DNA from: Tragulus kanchil
Taxonomy: Eukaryota; Chordata; Mammalia; Artiodactyla; Tragulidae
Length of the DNA: 64,000 nucleotides
Assembly (NCBI GenBank): GCA_022376925.1
Contig: JAIOJX010000031.1
Coordinates: 140,386,854-140,450,853, forward strand
Reading direction: 5' to 3'
Shown: piece by piece, positions 60,095-64,000 of the stretch
How the letters are laid out: every line of letters begins with the position of its first letter
How positions within the stretch are numbered: the first letter of the stretch is position 1
Notes under the pieces: generated by a model
The model's database searches: none
Told to the model about the DNA's origin: nothing
The model's input: only the letters and a program-made list of their open reading frames with translations
Position numbers and translations under genes: made by a program

Positions 60095-60256
60095 GTGCCC
60101 CTCTTCCTGTTCGTGGTCTTCGTCGTGTACACGCTGCTGCCCTTCAGCATGCGGGGGGCCGTCGTGGCCGGGCTCGTCTCCAGCGCCTCCCACCTGCTGG
60201 TGCTCGGCGTGCTGACGAAGACCTTCACCGCGCCCAGCGCCCAAGGCGGGCTGCAG
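60095..60256 (+). CDS. ADCY7: ADCY7 coding exon 3 (residues 126-179)
   Basis: The acceptor is GTGCGCAG at 60087-60094 and the donor GTGAGG at 60257. The exon has 162 bases (54 codons), phase 0. It begins VPLFLFVVFVVYTLLPFSM, the fourth membrane helix, and contains the fifth (about residues 147-167, HLLVLGVL) in the first six-helix module of the cyclase. The order and phase match the neighbouring exons. Confidence 0.92.
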
Positions 60257-60966
60257 GTGAGGGGCCCGGGGTCTGGGCGTGGGGCCGGCTGAGCCTCCGG
60301 TGGGGCTGTGGTTGGGAGCGGGTGAGCTGGAGACCTTGGAGAGAGGCTTGCTGCCAGGCAGCCTCCGGGCCAGGCGTTGTTCCGGGCAGCAGGGGCCCGG
60401 CAGCCTTTACTTTGCCAGCCGAGGGTCTTGGAGGGTTCAGCCTCTCCCTTGAGCCCTGACCTTCAGGGCTCCTTCCTGGGTCCAGTCTACTGGGCTGGGT
60501 GAGGCCCCCCGTTCCAAGGATTTACCTGTTCACATTGGAGCCTCACTGGCCAGGGTTGGACACCCCGTCTTGTGTCTTCGTGTTGAGTGGCCATGGTCAG
60601 TGGAGATGGACCGCTGGGTCCTCCTCCTGCCTGGGCTTGATGTCCAGGCTGGGAGGTGACACTGTGCCTGCCGTGACTGTCCTCGGTGCGCCCCTGGGCC
60701 CCGGGCTCTGTGAGGGGACATGCTCCTGCCCCCGGAAGTGGTTCTGGGGCCTGAGCCCTCCGCACCAGGGGGCACCTGGAGGGTGCTGACCCATGCCTGA
60801 GTCCTGTCCTGTGGTCACAGTGACTCACCGGGAGAGCGGCCCCTGGCTGGGCCTCCGTTTCCCTGCCTGCAGACCCCCAAGAGGCCAGGGAGACGGTGGC
60901 GCCGGCCTGCTGGGGGGTCCCGTGTCCCGGGGGCACGGGCTGGGCCTGACCCTGTGGGCCCCGCAG
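60257..60966 (+). other. ADCY7: ADCY7 intron
   Basis: GC-rich unique intron of 0.7 kb with no recognisable repeat or exon. Confidence 0.75.
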
Positions 60967-61116
60967 TTGCTGGCCAATGCCGTGGTCTTCCTGTGCGGGA
61001 ACCTCACGGGCGCCTTCCACAAGCACCAGATGCAGGACGCCTCCCGCGACCTCTTCACCTACACCGTGAAGTGCATCCAGATCCGCCGCAAGCTGCGCAT
61101 CGAGAAGCGCCAGCAG
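60967..61116 (+). CDS. ADCY7: ADCY7 coding exon 4 (residues 180-229)
   Basis: The acceptor is GGCCCCGCAG and the donor GTGAGC at 61117. The exon has 150 bases (50 codons), phase 0. It holds the sixth helix (LLANAVVFLCGNL) and the start of the cytosolic linker, including FHKHQMQDASRDLF and a basic helix-forming stretch ending EKRQQ, typical of the signalling helix that leads into the C1a catalytic domain in membrane adenylate cyclases. Confidence 0.93.
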
Positions 61117-61346
61117 GTGAGCGCCCGCCGGCCCCGGAGCCGCAGCCCGACCTCTGCCCCGCCGCCCCCCGGGCCCGCACCCCGGGCCCTTCCTCGGACG
61201 CTGTGCTCCGCCTGCGTGCGGGGCACCTGGCCGGACACCCGGCGTCCCCTGGGGGCTGGCGGGACAGGGAGGTGGACGGATGCAGCGGTGAGCGGGGCGC
61301 GGAGAGGCCGGCGGCCGGGGCCTGACGCGCCGTGCCCGCCTGCCAG

Positions 61347-61495
61347 GAGAACCTGCTGCTGTCCGTGCTGCCCGCCCACATCTCCATGGGCATGAAGCTG
61401 GCCATCATCGAGCGGCTCAAGGAACGCGGGGACCGCCGCCCCCTGCCGGACAACAACTTCCACAGCCTCTATGTCAAGCGGCACCAGAACGTCAG
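61347..61495 (+). CDS. ADCY7: ADCY7 coding exon 5 (residues 230-279, split codon)
   Basis: The acceptor is GCCTGCCAG and the donor GTGGGT at 61496. The 149 bases give 49 whole codons plus two bases (AG) that are completed by the C at the start of the next exon to make Ser279. The exon encodes the conserved ENLLLSVLPAHI segment, then MGMKLAIIERL and NNFHSLYVKRHQNV, which lead directly into the first catalytic homology domain. The phase agreement with 62444 confirms the junction. Confidence 0.93.
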
Positions 61496-62443
61496 GTGGG
61501 TGGCCGGGGGGCCCGTGGGCCTCGCGTCTGCTCCCTGCTCTCCCTCCTGGAGGCCCTGGCCCCGGCCCACAGGGACTGGGGAGAGGTCAGTCCAGGCCTC
61601 GGTCTCCCCACTCGCTCCCCCAGGGCGTGAGGGCAGGTCAGATGGGGACCGGAGGAGATCCTCTGCCCCCCCAAACTGTCAAACTCTGTGCACAGACACG
61701 ACTGTTGGGAAAAAGGAGGTCATCCTCAAAGAGGCCAGGCCCCCCAAAAGGAGGTGCAGCACCCGGGTGACCACCAGTGGCCCTCTCAGTCCTGACACTT
61801 GTTTTGACTGACTTGGAGGAGCTGTAAAACCTTTCTGGGCGGTGCTGACAGGCGTGGGTGCTGTTGAGCTCCATGCCAGCCCTCTGCCTGCCGCTCAGCC
61901 TGACCCCCGGGGCTGCCCGTGGCCTCTGCTGGGGCTGTGGGTGGTCCAGAGCCCGCCATGTGGTAGCTGGGAGATCTGGTGCAAAATGCAGCTGTGGCTT
62001 CCCAGCATGTCTTCGCCTCCTCGGGCCTCAGTGTGCTCATCTGTAGAATGGGGATCCTACAAGGGCAGCATGAGGACTCGCGGTGTGATGGTGCTGGGCG
62101 TCGCGCTCGGCTGAAGGGAGCCGCAGGTGCCTCTTTCTGGGGTGTCAGTTCTGAAGTCTGGAGAGATCAGGTGTGGGAAGGAGAGAAGTTCCCAGCTGCC
62201 TGAAATTCTGCCTGGGAGGGCGCGGTGGAGTCGTCCACCGCAAGGGCTCTCAAGGGGCGGGGGTTCCAGAGGGCCCCGCACACCAGGGCTGGCTCTGTTT
62301 GGCCGTGGTCTGAACTTTGTCTTTATGGCCGGGAGCTTCTCTCCCATCCCCGTGGAGGGACAGGACTCACCGGGGAGGCTGGGTCCAGGGCTGGCGGAGG
62401 CTGGGGGGCTCTTGGCCCTGACCCTCCTCCGCCCTGCCCCCAG
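61496..62443 (+). other. ADCY7: ADCY7 intron
   Basis: Intron of 0.95 kb. It includes a MIR-like piece near 61985-62085, and the left edge of the last tandem duplication lies at 62201. Confidence 0.75.
61985..62085. mobile_element. MIR-like fragment
   Basis: CCTCAGTGTGCTCATCTGTA then GAATGGGGATCCTACAAGGG, typical of an eroded MIR. Confidence 0.5.
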
Positions 62444-62555
62444 CATCCTCTACGCCGACATCGTGGGCTTCACGCGACTGGCCAGCGACTGCTCCCCAAA
62501 AGAGCTGGTGGTGGTGCTCAACGAGCTCTTCGGCAAGTTCGACCAGATCGCCAAG
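62444..62555 (+). CDS. ADCY7: ADCY7 coding exon 6 (residues 279-316, start of C1a catalytic domain)
   Basis: The acceptor is CTGCCCCCAG and the donor GTGAGC at 62556. The 112 bases complete Ser279 and add 37 codons. The exon carries the class III cyclase motif [10 protein letters not shown]; Asp284 is the first of the two metal-binding aspartates of the active site. [13 protein letters not shown] follows. The second aspartate and the rest of the enzyme are beyond the window. An identical copy of this exon is at 63517-63628. This copy is chosen because it directly follows the preceding exon, but either could be the real one. Confidence 0.92.
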
Positions 62556-63516
62556 GTGAGCCCGCCGCCTCTGCTCTGCGGATGGCGAAGTCAGGAGCGC
62601 CTGCCGCCGCCTCCACAGGGCGTCCCGTGGCCGGTGCTGGGCAGAGATGGGCATGGGGAGGCCCAGTCTGAAGATCAACATCCAGTCAGCAAATGCTTCC
62701 AAGTGGCCCGTGGTCAAAATGGAGGCTGAACCAGGATCCTGTCCCTAGAGTGTGTCAGTACATGCTGGGGAAGGCGCTGGGCCTCCTGCACGCAGAGGAA
62801 GCCTGCCTGGAGGAGGAGGCGGCTCCATCCTCACTACGCGAGGCAGGAAGGCTCAGCCTCGCCTGGGAGCCTCACTGTGGAACGCCACACCTTACCCAGA
62901 ATCTCCCTTGGACAGTAACCTGGGTGAATAGTCTACACTAAAGTCCGACAAAGCTGAAGAGGAAAGGGAACAGTGTTATGGGCAGAGGGAACCACATATG
63001 CAAAAGCCTAGGGCAGAATGAGGGCTGTGCGTGTTCATGCGAGGAAAGCGACTCCATGTCAGTGGGACAGCATGTGTTCACGAGGAGCACGGTCACTGGG
63101 TCAGACGTGCTGGGATGTGATGACCGAGCTGGAGAGTGGGCCTTGACCCGAGGACCCTGGTGAGCACAGCATGTGCCACGCCGGGGGGGCATCAGGCAAG
63201 GAGAGTCTCCCGGGTGCAGCCGAGGCAGAAGAGGTCTGGAGGCACAGGGCTGTTTGGGCCGGTCCCCGGTCTGAACTTTGTGGGGCCCTTGAAATTCTGC
63301 CTGGGAGGCGCGGTGGAGTCGTCCACCGGGGGGGGGTTCCAGAGGGCCCCGCACACCAGGGCTGGCTCTGTTTGGCCGTGGTCTGAACTTTGTCTTTATG
63401 GCCGGGAGCTTCTCTCCCATCCCCGTGGAGGGACAGGACTCACCGGGGAGGCTGGGTCCAGGGCTGGCGGAGGCTGGGGGGCTCTTGGCCCTGACCCTCC
63501 TCCGCCCTGCCCCCAG

Positions 63517-63628
63517 CATCCTCTACGCCGACATCGTGGGCTTCACGCGACTGGCCAGCGACTGCTCCCCAAAAGAGCTGGTGGTGGTGCTCAACGAGCT
63601 CTTCGGCAAGTTCGACCAGATCGCCAAG
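63517..63628 (+). CDS. ADCY7: Duplicate of ADCY7 coding exon 6
   Basis: The 112-base exon, with its acceptor and donor, is repeated 1073 bases downstream inside a tandem duplication. If both copies were spliced in, the added 112 bases (not a multiple of three) would shift the frame and break the enzyme, so at most one copy can function in a given transcript. This is most likely a false duplication in the assembly, not a mutually exclusive exon pair. Confidence 0.6.
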
Positions 63629-64000
63629 GTGAGCCCGCCGCCTCTGCTCTGCGGATGGCGAAGTCAGGAGCGCCTGCCGCCGCCTCCACAGGGCGTCCCG
63701 TGGCCGGTGCTGGGCAGAGATGGGCATGGGGAGGCCCAGTCTGAAGATCAACATCCAGTCAGCAAATGCTTCCAAGTGGCCCGTGGTCAAAATGGAGGCT
63801 GAACCAGGATCCTGTCCCTAGAGTGTGTCAGTACATGCTGGGGAAGGCGCTGGGCCTCCTGCACGCAGAGGAAGCCTGCCTGGAGGAGGAGGCGGCTCCA
63901 TCCTCACTACGCGAGGCAGGAAGGCTCAGCCTCGCCTGGGAGCCTCACTGTGGAACGCCACACCTTACCCAGAATCTCCCTTGGACAGTAACCTGGGTGA

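Larger units (their letters stand above)
62201..64000. repeat. ADCY7: Tandem duplication 15 (offset 1073-1089), carries ADCY7 exon 6
   Basis: Copies at 62201-63289 and 63290 to beyond the window end. The first 50 bases of copy 2 lack about 16 bases present in copy 1; after that the match is essentially perfect to the edge of the window. Confidence 0.95.

Overview
The window is nuclear DNA from a pecoran ruminant (cattle, sheep, goat or deer type). The evidence is its dense load of Bov-A2, Bov-tA and ART2/BovB-type retroposons, older mammalian MIR, L1 and Tigger remnants, and one intron-split vertebrate gene. I see no bacterial or viral gene set and no CRISPR array, tRNA gene or rRNA gene. The species cannot be fixed from sequence alone.

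The only protein-coding gene I recognise is ADCY7 (adenylate cyclase 7), on the + strand. Six coding exons lie at 56740-56910, 58780-58983, 60095-60256, 60967-61116, 61347-61495 and 62444-62555. All have canonical AG/GT borders and join in frame to give residues 1-316: the cytosolic N-terminus, six membrane helices, the linker and the first part of the C1a catalytic domain. The rest of the gene lies beyond the right edge. A CpG island at about 12.5-14.3 kb, with a strong splice donor after a GCG-repeat stretch, is the best candidate for the promoter and non-coding first exon. The sequence between it and 56.5 kb would then be 5' intron. The first 12 kb is intergenic and repeat-rich.

The dominant structure is not a gene system. 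It is a series of about fifteen direct tandem duplications of nearly constant unit length (about 1.06-1.15 kb, mean about 1.10 kb), starting near 2.0, 7.6, 9.7, 12.0, 14.8, 16.6, 21.8, 24.6, 27.8, 30.4, 32.5, 34.2, 38.6, 44.9 and 62.2 kb. A separate 421-bp duplication sits at 47.1 kb. Paired copies are nearly identical, and their differences are mostly homopolymer indels or small gaps crowded at the inner junction. The duplications ignore biological boundaries: they double the CpG island with candidate exon 1, and they double ADCY7 coding exon 6. I read this as unmerged overlapping contig ends, i.e. false duplication in the assembly. About 16 kb (a quarter) of the window would then be redundant, and the real locus would be about 48 kb here.

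Layout: 0-4.3 kb holds SINEs, a solo-LTR-like element and the first duplication. 4.3-7.5 kb is mostly unique with a possible old L1 piece. 7.5-14.2 kb has three duplications in a row, ending in the CpG island. 14.2-36.5 kb is a near-continuous run of duplicated blocks. 36.5-47 kb is GC-rich unique sequence with two duplications. 46.9-50 kb is a SINE cluster and a long antisense L1M remnant. 50-56.4 kb is GC-rich intronic sequence. 56.5-64 kb contains the ADCY7 coding exons. I found no convincing new biological system.
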